From Haliscomenobacter sp040401995 (lineage in GTDB: Bacteria; Bacteroidota; Bacteroidia; Chitinophagales; Saprospiraceae), in NCBI GenBank assembly GCA_040401995.1, contig JBBANM010000028.1:7660-71659 (forward strand): a stretch of 64,000 nt of DNA, given 5' to 3'. The notes beneath the pieces were generated by a model. The model searched no databases. It was not told where the DNA came from and was given only the letters and a program-made list of their open reading frames with translations. A program made the translations under genes and the position numbers. This document shows positions 36,438 through 45,041 of the stretch, one piece after another. Within the stretch, counting starts at the first letter, position 1. Each line of letters opens with the position of its first letter.

Positions 36438-37223
36438 TTATTTCAGCTGTATGTGTACATGATCATCATGTCGTACCGCTTGACAGCCATGAAAGCGAAT
36501 TTTGGAAGTATTCAGCCCAAGTCGTGTTTTCAAATGGGGTTCTAAAAATATTTTTCCAATTATCGGGTTGGCGGCAAAAATCTGGATCAAGGTTCTAGTT
36601 CTTTTTGCATCAAAAACAAACCGCTGTTTTGCTCCTTGTGGTACAAGTTTTTTTAACAGATTGTACTGCCAATATCCTCTTTTGCTACAGTTTTGGGCGG
36701 TATTGATCTCGCCCGGTAGCGGTTCTTCACAAACCCCATAGCCAATGAAAGATGGACAGCGATTGCTTGATTTTTTGGTCTTGGCGTCAATATAAAAAAA
36801 GGATAGATCCAATTTTTTGCCGTCATGATGACTTAAATGTGGCAACAAAGGAAAACGATTGAAGAAAGGAAAATTCGCATCCAAATAATGCACTGTTGAC
36901 ATTGGAAATTGGTCATTCATTTTATCGGCTGCCTTAAAAACTGCTTCTCTCAAATTGACCCGAACATAGTTGCGATTGAGTAAATAGGTCAAACTATTAA
37001 GTGGCCGCAAATGATGGATTTCAAAAAGCGGTAGCGGTACTCGTCCATAGATTTTGGCAATTTTTGGTACTACTCCAAAACAGACCAAACCATAAAGCAC
37101 TAAAAATAGAGCCACTTTAACGCCTACTTTTTGGCCTTGGAGCAGACCATTTTTGCGAATACCTGCCCATAGTAATTTGTAGACCAAATAGACTACACCC
37201 CCAACTTGTGTAACGATGGTCAA
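36438..37223 (-). CDS. Membrane-anchored putative LAS-type metallopeptidase (MepA-like)
   Basis: A 261-residue protein with two hydrophobic segments (about 1-19 and 36-55) and a soluble domain. I see the zinc-ligand pattern of LAS peptidases: H132 then D139 in SHHDGKKLDLSFF (HxxxxxxD), and H255-x-H257 in VRHDDHVHIQLK at the very end. That end closely resembles the MepA murein endopeptidase motif. FHGCQAVRHDDHVHI also suggests a conserved disulfide or metal-site Cys. If right, it would cleave peptidoglycan cross-links from a membrane anchor. No ATG is available; the TTG at 37223 is tentative because the frame is open a further 13 codons upstream without ATG. Confidence 0.5.
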   Translation of the reverse strand: MTIVTQVGGVVYLVYKLLWAGIRKNGLLQGQKVGVKVALFLVLYGLVCFGVVPKIAKIYGRVPLPLFEIHHLRPLNSLTYLLNRNYVRVNLREAVFKAADKMNDQFPMSTVHYLDANFPFFNRFPLLPHLSHHDGKKLDLSFFYIDAKTKKSSNRCPSFIGYGVCEEPLPGEINTAQNCSKRGYWQYNLLKKLVPQGAKQRFVFDAKRTRTLIQIFAANPIIGKIFLEPHLKTRLGLNTSKIRFHGCQAVRHDDHVHIQLK

Positions 37224-37514
37224 TAGTAGCGTAATCAGCGCTGTTTTGAGTAAATTGTAAATATTCGTTTAAGTTTAACACCCCATCTTCGATGGTGTGG
37301 CTTGAAAAAATGTAGCCACAAATTAAAGCACGAACTCCGTTCGTGAAGGACACACAAACGTCAGTTTGTGTCCTAATTTGTGAAAATTTGTGCAATTTGT
37401 GGCTAAAAATTTGTTTTACTCCACGCCGAAGGCGAGGTACTAATACTTTACGTTTTCATATAAAATCACCATATAGATACCGCAAACCCTTTGATTTTTT
37501 AGGTTTCAAAATCC
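37224..37514. repeat. Cloverleaf-like inverted repeats, family shared with 57020-57105
   Basis: TAGCCACAAATT (37313-37324) pairs with AATTTGTGGCTA (37394-37405). Inside are two further hairpins, CACGAACTCCGTTCGTG and GACACAAAC-like arms closing GTTTGTGTCC. Just before are CACCCCATC and GATGGTGTGG, and after it GCCGAAGGCGAGGTAC. The pieces CACGAAC/GTTCGTG and GCCGAAGGCGAGGT recur at 57020-57105. No gene is seen here. Confidence 0.6.
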
Positions 37515-38375
37515 TCAACTCCCCTTCCCAAACCCCGCTCTCAACATCACTGCCGCCGTATACAAAATCACCACAATCACCACCCAGCGCAGGGTGTCAA
37601 TCGGCAACGATTTTACGATAAAAGCCGCAATCAATACCGCCACCAGCGCCGGAATAGCCATACCCACGGCCGCCTTGCGGTTGTACGCCCCCTCGCGGAT
37701 GAAGCGAATCGAGGCCATGGGCATCAAAAAAGCACAGGATCCCATCATAATCGGAAAAGCCACCTGCGGCGACATGCCCAGCGCAAATACCAGCGCCATA
37801 CACGGCGCATACAGGCCAATACCCACCGTCATCAAAGCGCCTAGAACGAAATTGATCGCTACGGCAATCACCAATTTGCCGCCTTGCAAACCAATGGCCG
37901 TACCGCCCCCTTGAATCCAGCCCATACTTCTGGCAAACATAAATGCCGCGGTCACCAACAAGGCAAAACCCATGATTCGCCGTATTCTTTGCTCCGCCAA
38001 TTTGGCGACCAAGCCAGCCCCCAATATCGCACCTGCCGTGGCCGACAACAACATCAACACCAAGGTAACCGGCTCTACTTTGATTACCGTAATGAAAATA
38101 ATGGCCTGTAACAATACCGGCAAAGCATTCGCTACATTGAGCGTACCCGGTAATAAACGATCTTCGGTTTGATGGGTAAATTTCAACAAGGCGGTTTGGG
38201 GAGCAAAAGCGCCGATGCCCAATACGTCAAAAAAATTGACTACAAAACCGATTGCGCCGGTTTTTAACCAACTCACATCTTCCAATTGGTTGCGGTGTTG
38301 CAAAAAATCGCGGATCAAAACCAGACTAAAACCCAACGCCAATACGATCAGCGTAATCCAAACTATGGTAATCAT
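37515..38375 (-). CDS. TauE/SafE-family (TSUP) sulfite/anion exporter
   Basis: A 286-residue integral membrane protein of the TSUP family, with about eight membrane helices arranged in two similar halves. GAIGFVVNFFDVLGIGAFAPQ near the start and AINFVLGALMTVGIGLYAPCM in the second half are the paired family motifs. Relatives export sulfite, sulfoacetate or other organosulfur anions; the substrate here is unknown. Neighbours give no sulfur context. Confidence 0.88.
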   Translation of the reverse strand: MITIVWITLIVLALGFSLVLIRDFLQHRNQLEDVSWLKTGAIGFVVNFFDVLGIGAFAPQTALLKFTHQTEDRLLPGTLNVANALPVLLQAIIFITVIKVEPVTLVLMLLSATAGAILGAGLVAKLAEQRIRRIMGFALLVTAAFMFARSMGWIQGGGTAIGLQGGKLVIAVAINFVLGALMTVGIGLYAPCMALVFALGMSPQVAFPIMMGSCAFLMPMASIRFIREGAYNRKAAVGMAIPALVAVLIAAFIVKSLPIDTLRWVVIVVILYTAAVMLRAGFGKGS

Positions 38376-38401
38376 GGTAACTATCTTGTGTGGTAACGAA
38401 A

Positions 38402-40054
38402 TTACTTTTCTTCCTCAAATTCCCAAGTGGCCAACAATACGGTGCGCGGGTCAAGTACCACCCGCTCGGGTTTGGCATCAGCGGGGAGAGTCCATTCTTG
38501 CTTGGTGGTGTTCATGGGGTATTTTACAATTTCGGGTAATAAAGCGCCCGTTTTGTACACCCCTACTTCCAGCGAAAAATTAAAGGGATAGGCCTTCTCC
38601 TGGGTTTGCGCCAACTGGATTTTTACTTGTTTATTTACTGCATCGTATTTCCAGGTTCCTTTGAGGGCAATGTTTCCGCCCTGGTACAGCCATTGCTGAA
38701 AAAACGACTTCAGATCTTGTCCTGAAGCGCGCTCCATGGCCAGTCGAAAATCGGTAGTAGTGGCATTGCTGTTCATAAAGCTCCGGTAGTAAGCGCGGAT
38801 GCCTGCTTGAAATGCTTGGTCGCCCAGTTGATTGCGCAACATGTGCAAGATCCAAGCGCCTTTTTGATAAGTCAACCCGCTGGTAACCGAAGTTTTTTCC
38901 GGCGAACGATCGTCGATGATTTTATAACCTGGATCCTTGGCCGCTTGGGTGTAAACGGTCTTTTTTGCGCCTTGTAATTGGCTCAAAAACTCCTCGCGTC
39001 CGTAGGCATGTTCTACAAAAAGCATGGTGAAATAGGTCGCAAAACCTTCGCTTAGCCAGGCATCATCCCAGCTGGATTCGGTCACAGCATTACCAAACCA
39101 CTGGTGCGCCAATTCGTGGATTACCACATTGCGCAGTCGGATGCTGCGCTTACCATCCACCAATTCCTCTCCATAAAAAATTGCCGACGAGGTTTCCATT
39201 CCCCCCTTTACGCTGGGGGTTTGCACATTGGCAATTTTTTCGTACACATACGGGCCAACGTAGTCCGAGAAAAAGCTCACCGTTTGTTTGGTGGGTTCGG
39301 CAAAATCAAAAAAGCCGGCATCGCGGTCTTTGTTGTACACCCAGGTTTGGATGGATTTGCCCTCAAACGTATCAACATACTGCACCGCAAATTCCGCCAC
39401 ACCTAATACATACAACCAAGAAGAGACGGGTATCGACTGCTTCCAGTGGGTCAGTTTGGTATTGGCGTCCAAGTTGGTTTCTTCCACCAGCAACCCGTTG
39501 GATACCACCTGGTAATGCGCTGGTGCAGTGACGATGAATTCGCTGGTTGCTTTTTCATAAGGGTGATCGATGGTGGGGAGCCAATGTCGGGCGCGGTTGG
39601 GCCAGTTTTCATTAAAAAAACTGCGATCGCCATAGCGGGTTGCCCCGATCCGCAATCCATCCGCCGGAATGCCGTGGTAGTGAATCAGCAGCGTTATTTC
39701 GGTATTTGCGGCAGGCGCTTTGTCAAAATTGATCCAGAGCTCATTATTGCTATGGGTGTAGTTCAATTTTTTCGTCCCTAATTCAACCGACGTTACTTGC
39801 ATGCCTTTTCCTTTCAATGCCTCGGTGGCGTTGACCAGATCAAGTCGGATTTTATCAACGCCGTCTTTTTTGAAAAAAATGGACAGGTGCGTCGTCCCCA
39901 CAATCTCATCACTGGCATCCGACAAAGTCAGTTCGAACGCATAGTGCAACACGTCAATATTGAAATTCTTAGGGTAGTTGTCGGCAAAAACCGCCGTCGT
40001 TTGTCCTAGAAATACAGCAAGCAGCAAAAACAATATTCTAAATTTTTCTTTCAT
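38402..40054 (-). CDS. M1-family aminopeptidase, secreted
   Basis: A 550-residue zinc aminopeptidase of family M1. A signal peptide ends near AVFADN (residue 25). The exopeptidase motif appears as GGMETSS (GAMEN-like, near residue 285). The zinc site is H313-E-L-A-H317 with E336 in WLSEGFATYF. The protein is shorter than pepN because it lacks the large C-terminal domain, as is common for secreted Bacteroidota members. With the S10, tricorn and trypsin-like genes it suggests heavy use of extracellular or periplasmic peptides. Confidence 0.93.
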   Translation of the reverse strand: MKEKFRILFLLLAVFLGQTTAVFADNYPKNFNIDVLHYAFELTLSDASDEIVGTTHLSIFFKKDGVDKIRLDLVNATEALKGKGMQVTSVELGTKKLNYTHSNNELWINFDKAPAANTEITLLIHYHGIPADGLRIGATRYGDRSFFNENWPNRARHWLPTIDHPYEKATSEFIVTAPAHYQVVSNGLLVEETNLDANTKLTHWKQSIPVSSWLYVLGVAEFAVQYVDTFEGKSIQTWVYNKDRDAGFFDFAEPTKQTVSFFSDYVGPYVYEKIANVQTPSVKGGMETSSAIFYGEELVDGKRSIRLRNVVIHELAHQWFGNAVTESSWDDAWLSEGFATYFTMLFVEHAYGREEFLSQLQGAKKTVYTQAAKDPGYKIIDDRSPEKTSVTSGLTYQKGAWILHMLRNQLGDQAFQAGIRAYYRSFMNSNATTTDFRLAMERASGQDLKSFFQQWLYQGGNIALKGTWKYDAVNKQVKIQLAQTQEKAYPFNFSLEVGVYKTGALLPEIVKYPMNTTKQEWTLPADAKPERVVLDPRTVLLATWEFEEEK

Positions 40055-40168
40055 CGGAGGAGATTGTACCCCCCAAAATACAAAACCATCAAATATAACC
40101 TCGTACAGAGTGGCAATTCCCCAAAGAAATTTTATTTTTATCGAGATTGATTCGAACCAGCCTTTAAA

Positions 40169-42796
40169 ATGGATACCAACATGCGTAACGCGCTTTTCCT
40201 TTCCTCGTTTTTTTTATGCTTTATTTGCTCCATTCTTTTTGCCCAGCAACCCGTTTCACCGCTGGAGGCTTCTTTTTTACAATATCAAAAACTAAAAACC
40301 AACAGTACCTTCCGTTTGGATTGGGTTTCGCTGGGCCCGGTTGTCAATTCCGCTCGCGCCGACATCGTGCAGATCGATCCATTTCATCCAGGTACGATGT
40401 ATGTTGGTTTTGGCTCCGGAGGATTGTGGAAAACCACCAATCACGGTATCTCCTGGCAATCCATTTTTGAAGAAAAATCGGCTTTAGGTCTGGGCGATGT
40501 CGAGCTCGCCCCTTCCAATCCCAATATCATTTACTTGGGAACTGGCGAAAACTTAAAAAAACCGCGCAATTTCACCCTTCCAGGTACCGGCATGTACCGC
40601 TCCGACGATGCCGGAAAAACCTGGCGGCATATCGGCTTGGAAGATTCTTGGTCGATCGCGGAGATCGCCATTCATCCCAAAAATCCCAATATTGTCCTGG
40701 TTTCCGTACTGGGGCATTTGTGGACCAAAAACCCCAACCGCGGGCTTTACCGCACTATCGATGGCGGTAAAACCTGGCAGCAAGTGTTGTCAAAAGGCGA
40801 AACAACCGGCTCCAATGATGTTGTGATCGCGCCTGCAAATCCGCAAATTTTGTATGCTTCTTTGTGGGAAATGTACCCCGGCATCAGCGGCAAAAACAGC
40901 GGGGTTTACCGCAGCAAGGATGGCGGCGCTACCTGGGCGCCCAGCGGCAAAGGATTACCAACTGGGCCATTGACCGGCCGAATTGGTTTAGCGGTTTCCC
41001 ATACCAACCCCAATAAAGCCTATGCCCTGATCGATAACCTCAACAACGCCCGCGATGAAGCCGCCGAGCTCTACAAAACCACCGATGGCGGCGCTACCTG
41101 GACCAAAACCCACGCTGGGCCTTTCAAAATTTTTCCCGGCATTGGTTGGTACTTTACCGATGTGTATGTCAATCCCAAAAACGACGAGGAGGTTTTTTGC
41201 TTGGGCGTGCGCCTAGCGCATAGCACTGACGGCGGCAAAACCTTTTCCTTTCTTGGCGGTCGGGTATCGCGAATCAACCCCAGCTTGGCACAAGGCTTGC
41301 ACCTCGATCACAGCGAACTCTGGATCAATCCCACCAACCCCGACCATATCGCAGTGGGCAACGATGGCGGGTTTTATGTGAGCTACGACAAAGGCGTTTC
41401 TTGGATGCACTACAATAACATTCCCGTTGGCGAATTTTACGACCTTACCATTGATCAAAAAAATGCCGTCGTTTATGCTGGCACCCAAGATGATGCTACC
41501 GTATATGGCCCGCCCAAAGAATTCAACCCCAACTTCCCCGATCCTTGGAAATATTTGTGGATCGACCCTTGGGATGGCGGAGACGGTTGCGTGAGCCAAG
41601 TCGATCCTGAAGACGACGGCATTGTGTACTACAGCATGCAACATGGCGCAGTTCAACGATTGGATCGCCGCACCGATGTGGCCGTTTCCATTCAACCGGA
41701 ACTCCCAAGCGGGTATACCGATACCTTACGTTTCAATTACATTACGCCTTATTTTATCTCGCCTTTTGCTCACCAGACGCTTTACCATGGCGGTAATTTC
41801 ATTTTCAAAAGCACCGAGCGGGGCGATCATTGGCAGGTGATCAGTCCTAATTTGGCAAAATCAGCGATCCTGGAAAAAAAATCGTTTTCCAGCGGCGCAT
41901 TGGTGGAATCAAAAATTGCCAAAGGCTTGCTTTATGCCGGTACCGATCATGGCGCTTGTTGGGTATCGAAAAACGATGGCGGCGCCTGGGAGGAAGTTTC
42001 TCAAGGCCTGGCCAACAATTACATCCGCAGCATATGCCCCTCGCGTTTTGTCAAGGAGCGGGTGTATTTGGCCATGACGGGCATCAATTACGATGATTTG
42101 CACCATTATTTGTATGTTTCTGAAGATTATGGCAAAAACTGGAAAAACATCGCTGTTGGTTTGCCCGATGAGCCCATTAATGTCATTTTAGAAGATCCAT
42201 TACGCGAAAACGTGTTGTACGCGGGCAGTATCCGTGGAGTGTATGTTTCGTTAGATCGTGGCCAAAACTGGTCGTACCTGGGACTAAATATGCCGGTCGC
42301 CGCCATTGCCGATTTGGAAGTATTGGAGTCGAGCATGGAATTGTTGGTAGCTACCCATGGACATGGTTTGTACAAAATGGACATTCGCCCAATTCAAGCC
42401 ATAATGGCAAGCAATTGGAATGATACTTCCAGCCAACTTTTCCCTGTACCCAACGGCAAACGCCCTTGGTTCAATTCTGCGGAAGGCGAACCCGATTATC
42501 GTACCGAAGAAAAAACGCCGATCTCTTTCTGGCTCAATGCTGCTCAACCCATTACCCTTTCCTTGCGCGATGCTACTCAAAACGAGGTTTGGAAAAAAAC
42601 GATCAACGGCCAAAAAGGCTTGAATCAGTTCCGTTGGGACTTAGTAACCAGCACCGAGGCCAGCGATTACCCTTATTTTGTTCACTATGAAAAATTCCTG
42701 GAAGCCGGTACTTACCAATTGGTGCTGACGGATGGAAAAACCGAGTCGGTTCAACCATTTTTGGTTGCCAATGGGGTATCGCCGTATCGGAAATAA
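40169..42796 (+). CDS. Sortilin/VPS10-like beta-propeller protein, secreted
   Basis: An 875-residue secreted protein built of BNR/Asp-box repeats as in the VPS10/sortilin superfamily (SxDxGxTW units such as KTTNHGISWQS, RSDDAGKTWRH, RTIDGGKTWQQ, RSKDGGATWAP, KTTDGGATWTK, VSEDYGKNWKN). At least a dozen boxes span residues ~90-720, enough for one ten-bladed or two smaller propellers. The C-terminal ~130 residues form a beta-sandwich like the FlgD/Ig-type tails seen in these proteins (ISFWLNAAQPITLSLRD). The signal peptide begins at the second Met (40181); either start is possible. No catalytic residues can be assigned. Confidence 0.85.
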   Translation: MDTNMRNALFLSSFFLCFICSILFAQQPVSPLEASFLQYQKLKTNSTFRLDWVSLGPVVNSARADIVQIDPFHPGTMYVGFGSGGLWKTTNHGISWQSIFEEKSALGLGDVELAPSNPNIIYLGTGENLKKPRNFTLPGTGMYRSDDAGKTWRHIGLEDSWSIAEIAIHPKNPNIVLVSVLGHLWTKNPNRGLYRTIDGGKTWQQVLSKGETTGSNDVVIAPANPQILYASLWEMYPGISGKNSGVYRSKDGGATWAPSGKGLPTGPLTGRIGLAVSHTNPNKAYALIDNLNNARDEAAELYKTTDGGATWTKTHAGPFKIFPGIGWYFTDVYVNPKNDEEVFCLGVRLAHSTDGGKTFSFLGGRVSRINPSLAQGLHLDHSELWINPTNPDHIAVGNDGGFYVSYDKGVSWMHYNNIPVGEFYDLTIDQKNAVVYAGTQDDATVYGPPKEFNPNFPDPWKYLWIDPWDGGDGCVSQVDPEDDGIVYYSMQHGAVQRLDRRTDVAVSIQPELPSGYTDTLRFNYITPYFISPFAHQTLYHGGNFIFKSTERGDHWQVISPNLAKSAILEKKSFSSGALVESKIAKGLLYAGTDHGACWVSKNDGGAWEEVSQGLANNYIRSICPSRFVKERVYLAMTGINYDDLHHYLYVSEDYGKNWKNIAVGLPDEPINVILEDPLRENVLYAGSIRGVYVSLDRGQNWSYLGLNMPVAAIADLEVLESSMELLVATHGHGLYKMDIRPIQAIMASNWNDTSSQLFPVPNGKRPWFNSAEGEPDYRTEEKTPISFWLNAAQPITLSLRDATQNEVWKKTINGQKGLNQFRWDLVTSTEASDYPYFVHYEKFLEAGTYQLVLTDGKTESVQPFLVANGVSPYRK

Positions 42797-42810
42797 GTTA
42801 GGTTTTTCCC

Positions 42811-42912
42811 ATACTACTGGACATTTTAAATTTTTGGCGAGCTGTAAACCTTCCAGGTCTTGGAGACCTGGAAGGTTTTGCAACCCCTATACAGAAAAAT
42901 GTCCAGTAGTAT
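42811..42912. repeat. Family-2 nested palindrome, 102 bp
   Basis: The ends ATACTACTGGACATTTT and AAAATGTCCAGTAGTAT are perfectly inverted, and the core stem at 42846-42878 has loop TGG. CCC before and GGG after extend the pairing. This is the best-kept copy, 14 bp after the sortilin-like gene. Confidence 0.88.
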
Positions 42913-42923
42913 GGGTTTTCCCT

Positions 42924-43003
42924 ACGATAACTAAACTTTGAAAGTTTAGTTATCGTGGATCCTTTACCTTACCGTTACTAAACTTCAAAAGTTTAGTAAC
43001 GGT
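42924..43003. repeat. Twin hairpins with related but differently paired arms
   Basis: ACGATAACTAAACTTT (42924-42939) pairs with AAAGTTTAGTTATCGT (42941-42956). ACCGTTACTAAACTT (42971-42985) pairs with AAGTTTAGTAACGGT (42989-43003). Both share CTAAACTT, but the outer parts differ and remain self-complementary. They could serve as terminators before the acyl-CoA synthetase gene. Confidence 0.75.
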
Positions 43004-43050
43004 GAAGCCTTTGTACCCGTGGATTCGTAGTCCTTTAAACCTGTTGCCAT

Positions 43051-44742
43051 ATGTCCACCGAGTCCTTATTTCGCCAAGTTCAAACCCTCATCGCTGATCA
43101 GCAATTTGATCAACTGTCAGCATTAAACATTACTAAACCACAAAAATTCAACTGGGTACGTGAAATTTTTGAAGCCATACATATCAAAGAGCAGCCCCAG
43201 GCTACAGCGCTGCTTTGGACCGATGGCACGCAAACCCAATCTTTTTCCTTCTTGGATCTGCAAGTGCGTTGCAATCAATACGTCAATTTTCTACGTCAGC
43301 ACGGGTTGGCCACTGGCGCGGTGATCTATTCCCAAATGCCCTTATTGCCGGAGAATTGGCTTACCATTCTGGCCGCCATCAAAGGTGGATTTCGCTTGAT
43401 CCCCGCGGCGACCATTCTGAGTGTACACGACATTGTGTACCGTTTTGGCAAACTACTTCCTGAAGCGGTGATCGCCGACGCGGATAATGCCCAAAAAATT
43501 GATGAAGCCGAGGAGCTTTCTGGTAAACCGCTTTCCCTAAAAATCATCGTTGGCGGCGCGCGGCCAGGTTGGGTGTCTTTTGAAGCCATTTATCAAGAAT
43601 CACAAACTGCTCAAGCTGCCGACACCCTGGCCGACGATCCGCTTTTTCTGTTTTTCACTTCTGGCACAACCGGTATGCCCAAAGTAGTGACCCATACCCA
43701 TACCAGCTATCCCTTGGGGCATCTCAGCACCGCCGCCTGGGTCGGCTTGCGCAAAGGAGATGTCCATTACAACATCTCTCAACCCGGCTGGGCAAAGTTT
43801 GCGTGGAGCAGCTTTTTTGCACCTTGGAACATGGGTGCGACCATTTTTGCTTTCCACCAGTTGGGGCGGTTCAATGCCCAAGAACAATTGCAATTACTGG
43901 AAAAACATCGGGTTACCACCTTTTGTGCGCCGCCTACCGCTTTGCGCATGCTGATCCTCGAAGATTTAAATGCCTACCGCTTTAGTTTGCGGGAATGCGT
44001 TGCTGCCGGCGAACCGCTGAACCCAGAGATCATTGAGATCTGGAAAAAGGGCACCGGAATTACCCTACGCGACGGCTACGGCCAAACTGAAAGTACTTGT
44101 TTGGTGGCCAACATGCCCCACAGCAAGATCAAGTACGGCTCCATGGGTAAACCCACTTTTTTGTACGACATCATCATTGCCGATGAGGAAGGAAAGGAAT
44201 TACCCGCCAACGAAGAAGGCAACATTTGTGTAAAAACCAATACCGGCAAACCCAACGGTATTTTCTTCGAGTACTTTGGCGATCCGGAGAAGAAAAAAAC
44301 CGTGTTCAAGTTTGACTTGTACTACACTGGCGACAAAGCTTACAAAGACGAGGAAGGCTACATCTGGTTTGTGGGGCGTGATGATGATGTCATCAAAAGC
44401 TCTGATTACCGCGTAGGGCCCTTTGAAGTGGAAAGTATATTACTGGAACATCCGGCGGTGGTGGAATCGGCAGTGGTGGGTAGCCCACATGCAGTGCGCG
44501 GTTTTTTGGTAAAAGCCTTCATTGTGCTTGGAGCTGACCAAACGCCCGATCAAACACTGGCCGACGAAATTTTTGCTTTTGCCAAAAAGAATCTAGCGCC
44601 TTACAAAACGCCGCGTATCCTGGAGTTTGTAAAGGAGCTGCCCAAAACCATTAGCGGAAAAATCCGCCGCGTAGAGTTGCGTGCCAATGAAGCGGTGCAA
44701 CGCTTGCATGGAAAAAATGGCGAACATGAATATTTTTATTAG
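43051..44742 (+). CDS. AMP-forming acyl-CoA synthetase (medium-chain/acetyl-CoA synthetase-like)
   Basis: A 563-residue adenylate-forming enzyme that activates a carboxylic acid with ATP and CoA. Core motifs: A3 FFTSGTTGMPKVVTHTH near 200, A5 DGYGQTESTC near 352, A7/A8 YTGDKAYKDEEGYIWFVGRDDDVIKSSDYRVGPFEVE (about 430-465), and A10 PKTISGKIRR with the catalytic Lys near 537. GPFEVESILLEHP and the overall form are closest to the MACS (medium-chain) branch, also seen in acetyl/propionyl-CoA synthetases. It stands alone on its strand between repeat-rich intervals. Confidence 0.9.
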   Translation: MSTESLFRQVQTLIADQQFDQLSALNITKPQKFNWVREIFEAIHIKEQPQATALLWTDGTQTQSFSFLDLQVRCNQYVNFLRQHGLATGAVIYSQMPLLPENWLTILAAIKGGFRLIPAATILSVHDIVYRFGKLLPEAVIADADNAQKIDEAEELSGKPLSLKIIVGGARPGWVSFEAIYQESQTAQAADTLADDPLFLFFTSGTTGMPKVVTHTHTSYPLGHLSTAAWVGLRKGDVHYNISQPGWAKFAWSSFFAPWNMGATIFAFHQLGRFNAQEQLQLLEKHRVTTFCAPPTALRMLILEDLNAYRFSLRECVAAGEPLNPEIIEIWKKGTGITLRDGYGQTESTCLVANMPHSKIKYGSMGKPTFLYDIIIADEEGKELPANEEGNICVKTNTGKPNGIFFEYFGDPEKKKTVFKFDLYYTGDKAYKDEEGYIWFVGRDDDVIKSSDYRVGPFEVESILLEHPAVVESAVVGSPHAVRGFLVKAFIVLGADQTPDQTLADEIFAFAKKNLAPYKTPRILEFVKELPKTISGKIRRVELRANEAVQRLHGKNGEHEYFY

Positions 44743-44801
44743 ACTTGATAGGTAGGTAGTCTGTTTGGTTAAAAATGCCTTTTTTCCTGCAATTTTGATC
44801 C

Positions 44802-44965
44802 CTAGGAACGGGTGAATAATAAAGTGCCATTTTAGCCGCAGCTATTTTGCTGCCAATCAACTATCTTTTGAGGCGCAATGTGGAGCATTACAACGAAAAA
44901 GATAGGAAGACCGGCGGTGAAAGAGCCAGGCAAAAGTGGTACTTTATTGTTTAACCGTTCCCTAG
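44802..44965. repeat. Family-3 element, 164 bp
   Basis: The inverted ends are CTAGGAACGGGTGAATAAT with AAAGTGCC, and GGTACTTTATTG with TTTAACCGTTCCCTAG. The interior carries CAACTATCTTTTGAGGCGC and AACGAAAAAGATAGG, themselves partly inverted, around CAATG/CATTA arms. It is homologous to 48373-48535 and, more distantly, 55433-55602. It fills most of the gap before the tricorn gene. Confidence 0.85.
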
Positions 44966-45041
44966 CATTACCTCGAAAACAAATCCAGCTGATGAACCTT
45001 TATTTATTTGCTTACAACATCACCGAAACATAGCAAGTCTT

